Shown here piece by piece: positions 26,814 to 35,321 of a DNA stretch of 58,408 bases (positions are counted from its first letter, which is position 1; every line of letters starts with the position of its first letter). A program made the position numbers and the translations under genes. Origin of the DNA: Asanoa siamensis (GTDB lineage: Bacteria > Actinomycetota > Actinomycetes > Mycobacteriales > Micromonosporaceae); assembly GCF_016862555.1 (NCBI RefSeq), contig NZ_BONE01000053.1, positions 1 through 58,408 of the forward strand. Direction: 5' to 3'. The notes under the pieces were generated by a model that ran no database searches, was not told the DNA's origin, and was given only the letters and a program-made list of their open reading frames with translations.

Positions 26814-27646
26814 CCGCCCGCGCCTGCCGCCGCGTGCGGGCTCAGGACCATCCGCGCTCCGGTGACGTCGACGTGCAGCCGGTACCGGTCCAGGTAGTCG
26901 GTGCCGACGAGCCCGTCGTGAACGATGTCCTGGAACAGGACACGCGGCCGCGCCCGCGCCGTCGACGGCGCCGCGGCCAGGTGCACCGCTCCCGCGGCCG
27001 TCGCCCACCGCCGGGTCCAGCGGTATCCGGTCTCGTCGACACCGGTCTTCGTGACGACGCCGGCGTCGTCGGGGCCGACGCCGCAGTCCGCGAGGAAACG
27101 GGTGTCCAGGATCAGGTCGTCGGACCCCGTGTCGACCTCCACCACCACCTCGCGGCCGCTCGGCAGGACGAGGGTGGTGAACGGATCCACCGACGGTCCG
27201 TGCCGCCGCACGTCGAGCGGGATCTCGGCCCCCTGCTCGCCGAAGCCCTCGGCCGGGCGCACGGCCAGCGTCATCGCCCGCGGGTCGGTCGTCACGACCT
27301 GGTTCTCGAAGAACCCCAACCCGATGATCCCGGCGAACCCGTGCGGGCCGTCGACGTCGCCGAGGTCCGCCACCGCCGCCACGTGCCCGTCGACCGCGTG
27401 GCCGGCGAGGTCGAGCGGCGGCAGCCGGACCAGGTCGGCGCTGATCCACTGGCCGGACATGCGCTGACCCGAGAAAGACGCGCCGGTCGGCCGGACGTCG
27501 GGGCGGGCCGCCACCGCGGCCGCCACCACCGTGACGCCGATGCCGGTGTCCACGAGAAACCGGTAGGGATCACCACCCAGCCGCACGGGTACGCGGACGA
27601 GGTGCCGGACGCGATCGAAGGTCACCGTGCCGCGCACGCCCACCAT
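26810..27646 (-). CDS. Two-lobed retropepsin/pepsin-like aspartic protease
   Basis: 278 aa. Two catalytic-type motifs are present: FLVDTGIGVTVV (Asp33) and VVVEVDTGSDDLIL (Asp172). Each is followed by hydrophobic-hydrophobic-Gly stretches (GIIGLGF; LVGTDYLDRYRL) as in aspartic proteases. A single bacterial chain with both DTG halves resembles a compact pepsin, whereas most bacterial relatives have one DTG and dimerise. No signal peptide; probably cytoplasmic. It may belong to one transcription unit with the EVE-like and Crp-like genes upstream (31-nt gap). Substrate unknown. Confidence 0.75.
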   Translation of the reverse strand: MVGVRGTVTFDRVRHLVRVPVRLGGDPYRFLVDTGIGVTVVAAAVAARPDVRPTGASFSGQRMSGQWISADLVRLPPLDLAGHAVDGHVAAVADLGDVDGPHGFAGIIGLGFFENQVVTTDPRAMTLAVRPAEGFGEQGAEIPLDVRRHGPSVDPFTTLVLPSGREVVVEVDTGSDDLILDTRFLADCGVGPDDAGVVTKTGVDETGYRWTRRWATAAGAVHLAAAPSTARARPRVLFQDIVHDGLVGTDYLDRYRLHVDVTGARMVLSPHAAAGAGG

Positions 27647-27677
27647 CGTCGCGGGCGGCCCGGTCGATGTCCAGCCG

Positions 27678-28100
27678 TCAGGCCGGCACGTGGCCGGTCC
27701 AGAGGTCCTCGAGCGCCCGGTCGTGCGGCGGGCGGACCTGGATGCCGCTGCCCTGGAGATGGTCCCAGGCCACGCCCGGGACCCGGGCCTTGAGCTCGTG
27801 CGGCGGCAGGCGGTCGGCGAGGGGGAGCAGCGACTCGAACTCGACCTCGGCGTAGGCGCGCAGCCGGCCGCCGTGCTCCTCGGTGTGGACGTCGCCGGTG
27901 AACCGGCCCGCGCCGACGATGCCGCGGTCGCGCACCAGCCGCACCAGGAACGCGCGGTCGCCGGCGGCGATGCCCGACCGCCGCTGGCCGATGCCCCAGC
28001 GCCGGGCGACGGCCCGCCCGGCCGCCGTGGCCGCCACCGCCGCCGCGTAGTCGGCTTCCGGCCAGGCCTTGGGGTTCCAGGTCAGCAGGAAGGTCGACAT
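27678..28100 (-). CDS. EVE/PUA-like domain protein
   Basis: 140 aa from ATG 28100 (an in-frame start at 28112 is possible; neither has a clear SD). Opening MSTFLLTWNPKAWPEADYA and the later FLVRLVRDRGIVGAGRFTGD, with the segment WDHLQGSGIQV near the end, fit the EVE/PUA-like superfamily that reads modified bases in DNA or RNA. It starts 8 nt after the stop of the Crp-like gene, so it is probably co-transcribed. The EVE assignment is by pattern, and ligand residues were not checked. Confidence 0.7.
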   Translation of the reverse strand: MSTFLLTWNPKAWPEADYAAAVAATAAGRAVARRWGIGQRRSGIAAGDRAFLVRLVRDRGIVGAGRFTGDVHTEEHGGRLRAYAEVEFESLLPLADRLPPHELKARVPGVAWDHLQGSGIQVRPPHDRALEDLWTGHVPA

Positions 28101-28108
28101 GCCCCGCA

Positions 28109-28858
28109 TCATCCCGCCAGCGGCGGGACCTTGTCGCGCGGATCGACGGGCGTGTCGACCGGGTCGAGGCCCGCGTAGCGGTGCAGCGCCGGCACGTCGA
28201 GGAGCAGGATGCGGCCCGGCTCGAGGACGAGCCAGCCGCGTCGTTCGAGGCGGGAGAGCACGGCGCTGACCGACTGGCGGGCGCCGCCGGCCAGGTTGGC
28301 CAGCACCGTGACCCCGATGTCGACGGTCATCGGGTCGGTGTGGCGGGCCAGCCGCAGCAGCGCCTTCGCCACCCGGCGGGCCAGGTCGAGAACCATGAAA
28401 TCGGCTCGCTGTTCGGCGAGGGCGCGGACCTGCGCGCCGAATTGCAGCACGACGTTGTGCGTGAGGTGGGTCGACGCCGCCGCGAGTGCGACCACCGGTT
28501 CGGCGGGAATCGCGAGAATGACGCTTTCCCGGAGTACTTCCACGGATGCCAGGTGCGGGCGCCGGTCGAATACGGCGATTTCCCCGACCGCCTGCGGCGG
28601 CCCTTTGAGATGCAGCACCGAGCGGCGCCCGGAACGGCTCGGCTGGAACTCGCAGACCAGCCCGCCGTGCACCACCACCAGGTCGACCGGGTCGTCGCCC
28701 TGGTGCCAGAGAATCGTGCCGATCGGCATCGGAAACGGGGTCACGTGCGCGGACAGCGCGGCCAGGGCGTCGGCCGGCAACCCGCGGAACAGGGGGCAGC
28801 GGGCGAGCGTGGCGGCGACCTGGGTCTGGGACGTGGTTCGCGCGGAATCGTCGGCCAT
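28109..28858 (-). CDS. Crp/Fnr-family transcriptional regulator
   Basis: 249 aa from ATG 28858 with SD GAGGGAG; the frame extends upstream without an SD. N-terminal cyclic-nucleotide-binding-like beta-roll (LFRGLPADALAALSAHV, IGTILWHQGD, LKGPPQAVGEIAVFDRRPHLA), then the dimer helix and a C-terminal winged helix (LANLAGGARQSVSAVLSRLERRGWL). The phosphate-binding cassette is not canonical, so cAMP binding is uncertain. First gene of a possible three-gene unit with EVE-like and protease genes. Confidence 0.85.
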   Translation of the reverse strand: MADDSARTTSQTQVAATLARCPLFRGLPADALAALSAHVTPFPMPIGTILWHQGDDPVDLVVVHGGLVCEFQPSRSGRRSVLHLKGPPQAVGEIAVFDRRPHLASVEVLRESVILAIPAEPVVALAAASTHLTHNVVLQFGAQVRALAEQRADFMVLDLARRVAKALLRLARHTDPMTVDIGVTVLANLAGGARQSVSAVLSRLERRGWLVLEPGRILLLDVPALHRYAGLDPVDTPVDPRDKVPPLAG

Positions 28859-29178
28859 CGGGCTCCCTCGGTCGGGTGGCGCGGGTGGTCGTTCCGGGTG
28901 AATCACTTGTCGCGTGAAAAGAACCTGTTAATTCATTCGCCGGCGGAGCGAATCCGAACCAACAAGGATTGCACGTGGATTGGTGGCCGGTAAACCACGT
29001 CGTCCGATGTCCAGTATGGATGCTGACGTACGCAAGTCAATCGCACACCATGGGGTTGCGGCAGTGGCAATTGTCATTGCCCCGACAGAAACCCCGGAGG
29101 CATTGCCGAGGGTGGCCGCCGTGGCCCGACGGCGGCCACCGTGGTTTTGGCCACCCGCGAGCGGGGAATCCTGTACGC
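28859..29178. other. Divergent intergenic region with one inverted repeat
   Basis: 320 nt without a convincing gene. It is AT-richer than its surroundings. At 29066-29081 it holds GGCAAT-TGTC-ATTGCC, perfect 6-bp arms around 4 nt, a possible regulator site. Given the divergent Crp-like gene, autoregulation is conceivable but unproven. No RNA gene was seen. Confidence 0.4.
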
Positions 29179-29487
29179 ATGATCACCGAGGAACCGCCCG
29201 CCATCGCCCAGGTCTCGCCCGGCATGGAGGTCCGCGACGCGACCGGCGTCGCGGTCGGCGTCGTCGGCGCCGTCCAGCAGCCGGGCACCGACATCCGCCC
29301 CGAGCTGCCCGCCGGGCCGGCCGAGCTCCACATGGCCACCGGCTACCTGCTGATCGACCGGGGCGAGCAGTTCGAGAACGACGTGTACGTCAGCGGCGAG
29401 CAGATCGACCACGTCGCCGGTACGGGCGACGGCGCCCTGGTCACCCTGAACGCGAGCTGGACGGAGCTCGACCGCGCCGTGGACTGA
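29179..29487 (+). CDS. Small hypothetical protein, PRC-barrel-like
   Basis: 102 aa from ATG 29179; the longer frame upstream has no start support. IAQVSPGMEVRDATGVAVG, GTVxAV-type turns and ATGYLLIDRG, DVYVSGEQIDHVAG fit a small beta-barrel of the PRC-barrel type. Cytoplasmic. It ends 15 nt before the DyP gene, which appears to have its own leaderless promoter. Confidence 0.6.
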   Translation: MITEEPPAIAQVSPGMEVRDATGVAVGVVGAVQQPGTDIRPELPAGPAELHMATGYLLIDRGEQFENDVYVSGEQIDHVAGTGDGALVTLNASWTELDRAVD

Positions 29488-29502
29488 TATACGTTTGGCC
29501 CC

Positions 29503-30435
29503 ATGATCGAGCCGCAGGCGGTGCTCGCGCCGCTCAGCCGGGCCGCACTGGTGCTGGTCGTCACCGTCCACGACGGCGACGAGGCCGCGTCCCGTACGCG
29601 TGACCTCTGCGGCGACCTGTCGGGTCTGGTGCGCTCGGTGGGCTTCCGTGACCTGGACGCGCAGCTGTCCTGCGTGGTCGGGTTCGGCGCGGCCGCCTGG
29701 AGCCGGATCTTCGACTCGCCGGCACCGCGCCGGCTGCACAAGCTCCCGGCCATCCGGGGCGAGAAGCACGAGGCGCCCTCGACGCCCGGCGACGTCGTGT
29801 TCCACATCCGCGCCGGCCGGCCGGACCTCTGCTTCGAGCTGGCCACCCAGATCCTGACCCGGCTCTCGGGCGCGGCCACCCCCGTCGACGAGACCCAGGG
29901 CTTCCGCTTCTTCGACTTCCGCGACCTGCTGGGCTTCGTCGACGGCACCGAGAACCCGACCGGCGACGCCTCGGCCAAGGCCGCGCTGATCGGCGCCGAG
30001 GACCCGGACTTCGCCGGCGGCAGCTATCTCGTGGTCCAGAAGTACCTGCACGACCTCGACGCCTGGAACAGGCTGCCGGTCGAGGCGCAGAACCGGGTGA
30101 TCGGGCGCGACAAGCTGTCCAATGTGGAGATGCCGGACGAGGTGACGCCGTCGTCCGCGCACCGGATGCTCACCACGATCAAGGACGCGGACGGCAACGA
30201 GATCAAGATCATGCGGGACAACATGCCGTTCGGCAGCCCGGCGGCGGGGGAGTTCGGCACCTACTTCATCGGGTACGCGGCCAGCCCCACCGTCATCGAG
30301 CAGATGCTCCGCAACATGTTCATCGGCGATCCCACCGGCAACTACGACCGGATTCTCGACTTCTCCCGCGCGGTCACCGGCAGCCTCTTCTTCGTGCCAT
30401 CGCTCACCCTCCTCGACACCCTCGGCGACTCGTAG
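29503..30435 (+). CDS. DyP-type heme peroxidase
   Basis: 310 aa. The diagnostic GFVDGTENP carries the distal Asp. The proximal heme His is probably in TPSSAHRMLTT. Distal Arg in the NMPFG-preceding KIMRDNMPFG region, and a C-terminal SLFFVPSLTLLDTLG. No Tat signal, so it is class B (YfeX-like) and cytoplasmic. The C-terminus has no clear encapsulin-targeting motif. -10 TACGTT at 29490-29495 lies 7 nt from the ATG, so the transcript is probably leaderless. Confidence 0.9.
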   Translation: MIEPQAVLAPLSRAALVLVVTVHDGDEAASRTRDLCGDLSGLVRSVGFRDLDAQLSCVVGFGAAAWSRIFDSPAPRRLHKLPAIRGEKHEAPSTPGDVVFHIRAGRPDLCFELATQILTRLSGAATPVDETQGFRFFDFRDLLGFVDGTENPTGDASAKAALIGAEDPDFAGGSYLVVQKYLHDLDAWNRLPVEAQNRVIGRDKLSNVEMPDEVTPSSAHRMLTTIKDADGNEIKIMRDNMPFGSPAAGEFGTYFIGYAASPTVIEQMLRNMFIGDPTGNYDRILDFSRAVTGSLFFVPSLTLLDTLGDS

Positions 30436-30541
30436 CTCACATATTCGGGTGATGCGTAGCGCGCCCCGTCGTCGGCAGCGTTGACTGAGGCCGGTTTCCA
30501 CGACGAATGGGACCGGTTTCGACTGGACGGGGGTCCGCAAC

Positions 30542-31375
30542 ATGCCGTACGTGACCGTGGGTCAGGAAAATACAGAGCCGATCCAGATCTACTACGAGGA
30601 TCACGGCGCGGGTACGCCGGTCGTGCTCATCCACGGCTACCCGCTGAGCGGGCAGTCCTGGGAGAAGATCATCGCGCCGCTCCGCGGGAAGTACCGGATC
30701 ATCACGTACGACCGGCGCGGGTTCGGCAAGTCCTCGCAGCCGGGGGGTGGCTACGACTACGACACTCTCACGTCGGACTTCAACATCCTGATGGAGACGC
30801 TCGACCTGCGCGACGCGGTGCTGGTCGGGCACTCGATGGGCACCGGCGAGGTCACCCGCTACCTGGCCCGGTACAACGCCACGACCGGCCGGGCGCGAAG
30901 CGGCGTGCTGCTCAGCCCGTTGGCGCCCAAGCTCTTCAAGACCGACGACAACCCGGAGGGCGTCGACTACTCGGTCTTCCAGGGCATCAAGGACCTCGCC
31001 GCGAAGGACCGGCCGCTCTGGATCAAGCAGTTCTTCGACCTGTTCTTCAACGTCAAGGACACGCTGGGCAACCGCCTCTCGCAGGAGGCCTGGAACGCCC
31101 ACTGGAACGTCGGGATCACCGCGTCCCCGATCGCCACCTACGAGTGTGTGGACGCGTGGGGCGCGGACTTCCGCGAGGACGTCGGGCGGATCGACGTGCC
31201 GGTGCTGGCCGTCCAGGGCACCGCCGACCAGGTGCTGCCGTTCGAGGCCACCGGCAAGCGGCTTCCGCCGCTGATGAAGAACCTCAAGCTGGTGCCCCTG
31301 GAGGGCGCGCCGCACAGCATCCCGTGGACCCACGCCGACGAGTGCAACGCGGCGATCAAGGACTTCCTGAAGTAG
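30542..31375 (+). CDS. Alpha/beta hydrolase, cofactor-free haloperoxidase type
   Basis: 277 aa. Motifs: VVLIHGYPLSGQSW (oxyanion region), YDRRGFGKSSQP, nucleophile elbow VLVGHSMGTGEV, the acid in VLAVQGTADQVLPF and the His in EGAPHSIPWTH. This is the non-heme chloroperoxidase/perhydrolase subfamily, also including esterases. Cytoplasmic. The 106-nt region before it has a direct repeat CCGGTTTC (twice, about 22 nt apart), possibly a regulator site. No operon partner on the same strand. Confidence 0.88.
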   Translation: MPYVTVGQENTEPIQIYYEDHGAGTPVVLIHGYPLSGQSWEKIIAPLRGKYRIITYDRRGFGKSSQPGGGYDYDTLTSDFNILMETLDLRDAVLVGHSMGTGEVTRYLARYNATTGRARSGVLLSPLAPKLFKTDDNPEGVDYSVFQGIKDLAAKDRPLWIKQFFDLFFNVKDTLGNRLSQEAWNAHWNVGITASPIATYECVDAWGADFREDVGRIDVPVLAVQGTADQVLPFEATGKRLPPLMKNLKLVPLEGAPHSIPWTHADECNAAIKDFLK

Positions 31376-31520
31376 CGCATCCGGAGAAAACCTGTGTGTC
31401 GAATGTGAAGTTTGGGGCGTTCGCCGTCGCTCACTGTTACGGTGACCGTGCAGTCAGTAACCGAAAGGCTGTGGCGCGCGCCCTTTCCGGTTTCTTCGCA
31501 TCGAACGAACGGGGTTTCCA

Positions 31521-31613
31521 ATGTCGCTCTTCGACCTGCTTGGTGGGGCTCTTGGTGGCGTTGTCGGCATCGTCGGCGGCCTGCTGACCGGTATCGGCGG
31601 CCTCCTCTTCTGA
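31521..31613 (+). CDS. 30-residue glycine/leucine-rich hydrophobic peptide
   Basis: ATG 31521 to TGA 31613. It opens MSLFDLLGGALGGVV and continues with Gly-Gly spaced every three to four residues to the C-terminal GGLLF. It has one acidic residue (Asp5), no basic residue and no signal for cleavage. It could form one amphipathic or membrane-spanning helix with a glycine-zipper face, like short hydrophobic toxins, surface-active peptides or small membrane-protein regulators. The SD is weak (GGGG 7 nt upstream). A 145-nt leader precedes it and a strong terminator starts 8 nt after the stop, which supports an independent, dedicated transcript. Confidence 0.55.
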   Translation: MSLFDLLGGALGGVVGIVGGLLTGIGGLLF

Positions 31614-31620
31614 CGCGCAA

Positions 31621-31657
31621 CAGGGGTGCCTGGACCGCACGGGTCCAGGCACCCCTG
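31621..31657. terminator. Strong bidirectional terminator
   Basis: 16-bp perfect stem CAGGGGTGCCTGGACC (31621-31636) with 31642-31657, loop GCACG. It separates the small-peptide gene from the convergent PhoD operon. Confidence 0.85.
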
Positions 31658-31663
31658 CGTGGG

Positions 31664-32875
31664 TCACCAGGTGGAGTTGTTCCCACCCTGGGCGAGGTAG
31701 ACCTGGTCGTACAGGTTGCCGTCGTTGTCGTCCGTGAAGGCGGCGACGATCTCACCCCACGGTGAGACCGCGAGGTTGAGCTGGTCCTGTCGACCGGTTG
31801 TGACGGTGCTGTAGGTCTGTGCCGCGAGCCGGCCCTCCGTCGTACCGTCCGGGTTGAACCCGCGGGCCCAGACGTCGAGACCCTGCTGCGTCCAGCCGAC
31901 CACCGCGTCGGCCTGGTCGTCGATGCCCACGGTCGGTGCCGCCGCACCGGCCGCGGCGGTCACCTCGACTTCGCCGTGCCGCGGGTCGCCGTTCGCGGCG
32001 AACGAACGCGACCAGATCCCGGGCGTTCCCGTGTGGTCGGACTGCCAGGCCACCACGAAGTCGCCGTTGAAGTTGGCCGCGACCGCCGGCCGCCGCTGCT
32101 GGCCACCACCGGTGATGTTGGCCGCCCGGCGGGACAGCGTCACCGCGCCGTTGCCCTTCGCGAGCTTGACCAGCCCGATCTGGAAGAAGCCGTTGCCGTC
32201 GCTGTCCTCGTCCCAGACGATCGTCGCGTCGCCCGACGCGGACACGGCGATGTCCGGCGCGTGGTGCGCCCCGGTCGACTGGCTGGCCACCACCTCGTAC
32301 ACCTTGGTCGCGACGTTGGTGTAGCCCGCCGCCCTGACCGTCGTGACCGTCCCCTGGACGTCCTCCCAGACGACGGAGAAGGCCACCGCGGACGGCGTGC
32401 CCGGCGTGCCGTCCGGGTCGACCGCGACCTTCGGCGTGAGCTGCTGGCCGGCCGCGCTCGCGTTGACCTGACCCCGGCCGAGGATCGTCCCGGCCGGCGA
32501 GATCACCCGGTAGACCACGTTGTAGACGCCGTTGCCGTCCGGCTCGTCGTTCCAGACGACGACCGCGTTGCCCCGGTCGTCCAGGCCGACGTCCGGGTTG
32601 ACGTGCTTCCACGGCACACCGGCGGTGCCGCCGGCGGAGAGCTTCTTCTCGTACGCGCTGGTCCCGTTGCGGAACAGCCGCACGTAGATCTCGGAGTTGG
32701 CGTTGTCGCCCGGGTTGGACTCGGCCCGGTCGTCCTCCCAGACGACGGCGACGTCGCCGTTGCGGTTGGTGGCGACCGCGGCGGCGTCCTGGTCACCGGT
32801 GGCGACGCTGTTGGCGGTGGAGACGGTGACGCCCGCGGGCACGGCGAGCAGGGCCGCGAGGATTGGCAGCAGCAA
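31664..32875 (-). CDS. Secreted beta-propeller-like protein of unknown function
   Basis: 403 aa from a TTG at 32875, the only in-frame start near an SD (AGGAG, overlapping the TAG of the phoD gene). The N-terminus LLPILAALLAVPAG is hydrophobic, but the usual basic residues are missing, so the start may be wrong. The body is seven or so repeats of the type VAVVWEDDRAES, VVVWNDEPDGNG, ATIVWDEDSDGNGFF, FVVAWQSDHTG, VVGWTQQG, suggesting a propeller. Acidic D-x-D-G-N loops may bind calcium. It follows phoD by 11 nt, so it is probably a secreted partner of that phosphatase. Confidence 0.65.
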   Translation of the reverse strand: MLLPILAALLAVPAGVTVSTANSVATGDQDAAAVATNRNGDVAVVWEDDRAESNPGDNANSEIYVRLFRNGTSAYEKKLSAGGTAGVPWKHVNPDVGLDDRGNAVVVWNDEPDGNGVYNVVYRVISPAGTILGRGQVNASAAGQQLTPKVAVDPDGTPGTPSAVAFSVVWEDVQGTVTTVRAAGYTNVATKVYEVVASQSTGAHHAPDIAVSASGDATIVWDEDSDGNGFFQIGLVKLAKGNGAVTLSRRAANITGGGQQRRPAVAANFNGDFVVAWQSDHTGTPGIWSRSFAANGDPRHGEVEVTAAAGAAAPTVGIDDQADAVVGWTQQGLDVWARGFNPDGTTEGRLAAQTYSTVTTGRQDQLNLAVSPWGEIVAAFTDDNDGNLYDQVYLAQGGNNSTW

Positions 32876-32886
32876 CTTCTCTTCTC

Positions 32887-34410
32887 CTACAACGCTTGCA
32901 GGCCGGGGCGGCCGTCGAGGATGGCGAACGAGCGGGCGGTGGTGATCGCGGCACCGTGCTCGGTGACGCTGGCGAGGCTGCGGAAGTCCGCCCGGATCTG
33001 CGTACGCGTGATGGTGGTCCGGGTGTATCCGCGGCGGTCCTGGTGGAACTTGAGGTGCGGGTTCGTGGCGACGTTCGGGATCGTCGTCGTGCCCGAGCCG
33101 TTGCCGCTCGACGTGATCGAGGTGCAGACGAGCTCGGTGCCGATCGTCGCGGAGTTCGGGTTGGCGTAGTCGGCCTTGAGGTCGTTGGCCCACGCGCGGT
33201 GCACGTCACCGGTGAGGACGACGGGGTTGCGGACCCCGCGCTGCTGCCAGCCGGCCTGGATCCGCGACCGGGACGCCCGGTAGCCGTCCCAGGCGTCCAT
33301 GCTCGCCGCGCCGGTCGAGGTGAACTGGCGGGCGAAGAACACCTGCTGGCCGATGATGTCCCAGGTGCCCAGCTTCTGCCCGAGCCCGTCGAGGAGCCAG
33401 GCCTCCTGGGCCGCGCCGGTGATGCTGCGGCTGGCCAGGTCGGCGTCGGCGCACACCTTGCTGCCGTCGCCGCAGGCCTGGTCGTCGCGGAACTGGCGGG
33501 TGTCGAGCATGTGGAACGTGGCGAGCTGGCCCCAGCGCACGCGGCGGTAGAGCGGGATGCTGTTGCCGCTGGGCGCGCTGGCCGGACGCAACGGCATGTT
33601 CTCGTAGTACGCCTTGTAGGCGGCGCCGCGCCGGGCGGTCCACTGCGCCGCGGTCAGCGCCGGGGTGTTGTTCTCCCGCACCGTACCCGCGTAGTTGTTC
33701 TCGACCTCGTGGTCGTCCGGCACGACCAGCCAGGGCGCGGCCTGGTGGGCGGCCTGCAGGTCGGGGTCCGACTTGTAGAGCGCGTACCGCCGGCGGTAGT
33801 CGGCCAGGCTGACGATCTCGGCGCCGACGTGCTGGCGTACGCCGCTGCCGACGCCACCCTCGTAGATGTAGTCGCCGAGGTGCAGCACGAGGTCGGGCCG
33901 GTCCTCGGCCAGCCGCCGGTAGGCGGTGTAGTAGCCGCTCTCGTAGTGGGCGCAGGACGCGAACGCCATCGTGAAGTCGCGACCGACAGTGCTGGTGGCG
34001 GGGGCGGTGCGGGTACGGCCGACCGGCGAGATGTGGCCCTGGGCGCGGAACCGGTAGTAGTAGTCGGCGTCCGCCGCGAGGCCCCCGGCGACCACGTGCA
34101 CCGAGTGGGCGTCGGAGTAACGCGCGGTGACCGCGCCCTGGGCGACCAGTGAGCTGAATGTGTCTGTTGTGGACACCTGCCATTCGACCGTCACGTCGGC
34201 GTTGGGCATGCCGCCCTGGCCGTCGGCGTTGAGCGGGGTGGGCGCCAGGCGGGTCCACAGGACCACGCTGTCGGCAGCGGGTTCGCCGCTGGCGACACCG
34301 AGCTTGAAGGGATACGGCGACGCCGCGCGGGCGCTCGACAGGGGGACGATCGTCGTGCCCACAGTGGCCAGTCCACCGAGGACGAAGATGCGTCGGCTGA
34401 GCCTCGTCAT
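32887..34410 (-). CDS. phoD: Alkaline phosphatase D (PhoD), Tat-exported
   Basis: 507 aa from ATG 34410. Twin-arginine signal MTRLSRRIFVLGGLATVG. PhoD N-domain FKLGVASGEPAADSVVLWTRL, then metal and active-site stretches FASCAHYESGYY, LVLHLGDYIYEGG, VPDDHEVENNYAG and VLTGDVHRAWANDLK. This is a Ca/Fe-dependent phosphomonoesterase or phosphodiesterase released outside the cell, often for phosphate starvation. No Pho-box direct repeats were recognised upstream. Operon with the propeller protein downstream. Confidence 0.93.
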   Translation of the reverse strand: MTRLSRRIFVLGGLATVGTTIVPLSSARAASPYPFKLGVASGEPAADSVVLWTRLAPTPLNADGQGGMPNADVTVEWQVSTTDTFSSLVAQGAVTARYSDAHSVHVVAGGLAADADYYYRFRAQGHISPVGRTRTAPATSTVGRDFTMAFASCAHYESGYYTAYRRLAEDRPDLVLHLGDYIYEGGVGSGVRQHVGAEIVSLADYRRRYALYKSDPDLQAAHQAAPWLVVPDDHEVENNYAGTVRENNTPALTAAQWTARRGAAYKAYYENMPLRPASAPSGNSIPLYRRVRWGQLATFHMLDTRQFRDDQACGDGSKVCADADLASRSITGAAQEAWLLDGLGQKLGTWDIIGQQVFFARQFTSTGAASMDAWDGYRASRSRIQAGWQQRGVRNPVVLTGDVHRAWANDLKADYANPNSATIGTELVCTSITSSGNGSGTTTIPNVATNPHLKFHQDRRGYTRTTITRTQIRADFRSLASVTEHGAAITTARSFAILDGRPGLQAL

Positions 34411-34553
34411 GCGCAGCACACTGACGGTGTTCGATGAATAGAAGATGATCAACGGGGGTCCGGGTGGCTGACCATGAGGTGGCCGCCGGCTGAGCGTTCG
34501 GTGCCGCCACCCGCCGTCAGGTGCCCGGGGCTGCGACGGCGTACTCTGTCCGG

Positions 34554-35321
34554 ATGCGCGCGGCTGAGGCACCGGCCGCCCGGCCGAACCCCGCCGGGCG
34601 GCACCTGTGCTTCGCCTATGCCGATCTTGACGAGTTCCTGACGCGGGCCCGGGCCTTCCTGGCCGACGGCCGCGCGGCGGGCGCGCAGGTCCGGCTCGTC
34701 GGTGACGGCCTGCCCGACCTCGACGGCGTCCGGGCCGAGTCGCTGCCCGACGTCTACGACGTCATCGACCCCGCGGCGCAGGTCGACTACTGGGCCGGGG
34801 CGCTCGCGGACGCGCTCGCCGCCGGCCACAGCGGGCTGCAGGTGGTGGGCGAGGTGACGCCGCTCGTCCGGTCCGCCGCCTTCGGTGACTACGAGCACCT
34901 GATCGACCGTTTCATCGCCCAGCATCCGATCTCCGGCCTGTGCGGCTACGACCGCCGCGTGGTCGACCCGGCCGTCCTGGCGGAGCTGGCCTGCCTGCAC
35001 CCGTGGCACAACGTGCCCGAGGTGCCGTTCCGCGTGCACGCCGCGGCCGGCACCGGCGACCTGGCGATCTCCGGGGAGCTCGACGTGACCGGCGCCGCGG
35101 CGCTGGTCCGGGCGCTCGACCGGGTCTCGCCCGCGCTGGTCGAGGGCGAGCTGTTCGTCGAGGCGAGCGGCCTCGACTTCGTCGACCACCGGTCACTGCT
35201 GCAGCTCGCCTCCTACGCCCGCGGCCGCGGCGCGACGGCCGTGCTGCGCACCCCACTGCCGGCGGCGGCGCGGCTCGTCGACCTGCTGCAGGTCCCGGGC
35301 CTGCGGGTGGAGGCGCGATGA
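34554..35321 (+). CDS. MEDS sensor domain fused to a STAS (anti-anti-sigma) domain
   Basis: 255 aa from ATG 34554, with -10-like TACTCT (34542-34547) 6 nt upstream (leaderless). Residues about 15-165 are a MEDS domain (HLCFAYADLDEFLTRARAFL, SGLCGYDRRVVDPAVLAEL). Residues about 170-255 are a STAS domain (LAISGELDVTGAAALVRAL, VEASGLDFVDHRSLLQL). The position usually phosphorylated in STAS regulators is DFVDHRS here. It probably switches partner with the ATPase encoded next (ATGA overlap) and so controls a sigma factor. Confidence 0.85.
   Translation: MRAAEAPAARPNPAGRHLCFAYADLDEFLTRARAFLADGRAAGAQVRLVGDGLPDLDGVRAESLPDVYDVIDPAAQVDYWAGALADALAAGHSGLQVVGEVTPLVRSAAFGDYEHLIDRFIAQHPISGLCGYDRRVVDPAVLAELACLHPWHNVPEVPFRVHAAAGTGDLAISGELDVTGAAALVRALDRVSPALVEGELFVEASGLDFVDHRSLLQLASYARGRGATAVLRTPLPAAARLVDLLQVPGLRVEAR

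Noticed and set aside
25635-27449. 604-codon open frame on the minus strand opposite LtrA
   Set aside because: Low-complexity shadow; it conflicts with the LtrA and aspartic protease genes, both of which show clear motifs.
29503-30435. DyP C-terminus considered as an encapsulin cargo tag
   Set aside because: The tail VPSLTLLDTLGDS does not fit the usual cargo-loading motif, and no encapsulin gene is nearby.
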